A stretch of DNA of 5,715 bases from an uncultured beta proteobacterium (lineage in GTDB: Bacteria > Pseudomonadota > Gammaproteobacteria > Burkholderiales > Rhodocyclaceae). The stretch covers positions 1 through 5,715 of the forward strand of contig CAJBIL010000119.1 in the NCBI GenBank assembly GCA_903953145.1, read 5' to 3'. The notes beneath the pieces were generated by a model, which was given only the letters and a program-made list of their open reading frames with translations, was not told where the DNA came from and ran no database searches. The translations under genes and the position numbers were made by a program. Below are positions 5,581 to 5,715 of this stretch, in pieces (position 1 is the first letter of the stretch; every line of letters starts with the position of its first letter).

Positions 5581-5614
5581 GTCCGGCGCAGCTTGAATGC
5601 ACCGGACTCTTTTT
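5581..5614 (+). terminator. Rho-independent terminator after the small gene
   Basis: GTCCGG (5581-5586) pairs perfectly with CCGGAC (5602-5607), with two further G-C pairs possible inside the loop after one mismatch. A T-rich tail follows directly (TCTTTTT, 5608-5614). It begins 12 bases after the TAA of the small gene, so it ends that transcript. Confidence 0.75.
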
Positions 5615-5669
5615 AACCGCAAAACAATGGCCTGCGCCTGACTATTGCAAAGGGAAAGGAGCACACATT

Positions 5670-5715
5670 TTGTGGCCAATCTCCAGCCTCTCCAGATTTG
5701 GACTTGCTGAGTGCC
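5670..5715 (+). CDS. Possible start of a further gene, cut by the window end
   Basis: AAAGGAG (5655-5661) is followed eight bases later by a TTG at 5670, whose frame reads WPISSLSRFGLAEC and is open to the edge. A GTG at 5672 soon meets a stop. Only 15 codons are visible, so this rests on the ribosome-binding site alone. Nothing else is seen in 5615-5669. Confidence 0.2.
   Translation, partial: MWPISSLSRFGLAEC

Noticed and set aside
2827..5607. Direct repeat GCACCGGAC at 2827-2835 and 5599-5607, considered as attachment-site copies flanking the cassette
   Set aside because: Only nine bases, no extended similarity around either copy, and the right copy is part of the terminator stem. No integrase or tRNA is present to support it.
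1..5715. CRISPR array, tRNA, rRNA, insertion sequence or integrase
   Set aside because: No regularly spaced direct repeats, no tRNA cloverleaf or rRNA-like blocks, and no transposase or integrase motifs were seen on either strand.

Overview
The window looks like a piece of a betaproteobacterial chromosome, most likely Burkholderiales. This is an inference: the glutaryl-CoA dehydrogenase at the left edge reads like the Burkholderia/Bordetella/Achromobacter-type protein, and the flanking small winged-helix gene and FUSC-type membrane protein fit that group. Species cannot be named from the sequence alone.

Layout, left to right. Positions 1-949 hold the 3' part of gcdH (+ strand), followed by a hairpin terminator that is a perfect 26-bp palindrome. 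Positions 1192-1510 hold a small winged-helix-like regulator whose N- and C-terminal halves lie in different frames, so it is probably a frameshifted pseudogene. Positions 1637-2737 encode a FUSC/aromatic-acid-exporter-like membrane protein. A dyad, TTCAGTTGAACTGAA, lies about 60 bases before its start.

From about 2738 the character changes to accessory DNA with lower, more AT-rich composition. An XRE-family regulator (minus strand, 2895-3221) and a putative PD-(D/E)XK endonuclease (plus strand, 3405-4190) diverge from a 183-base AT-rich spacer. That spacer carries four GAAC-centred repeats, as expected of an autoregulated controller/effector pair. A calcineurin-like metallophosphoesterase (4368-5135) and a small uncharacterised Trp-rich basic protein (5323-5568) follow on the plus strand. 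The small gene has its own extended -10 promoter candidate and its own terminator. Another gene may begin at the right edge.

Working model (inference): 2895-5614 is a small defence or mobile-element-type cassette next to core metabolism. The XRE protein would hold down a potentially toxic nuclease by binding the shared spacer. The nuclease has an Asp...Asn-x-Lys arrangement like that described for the type II enzyme MspI. No DNA methyltransferase is visible, which is the most unusual point: either the protective partner is elsewhere, or the nuclease does not need a classical cognate methylase. No tRNA, rRNA, CRISPR array, insertion sequence or integrase was seen.
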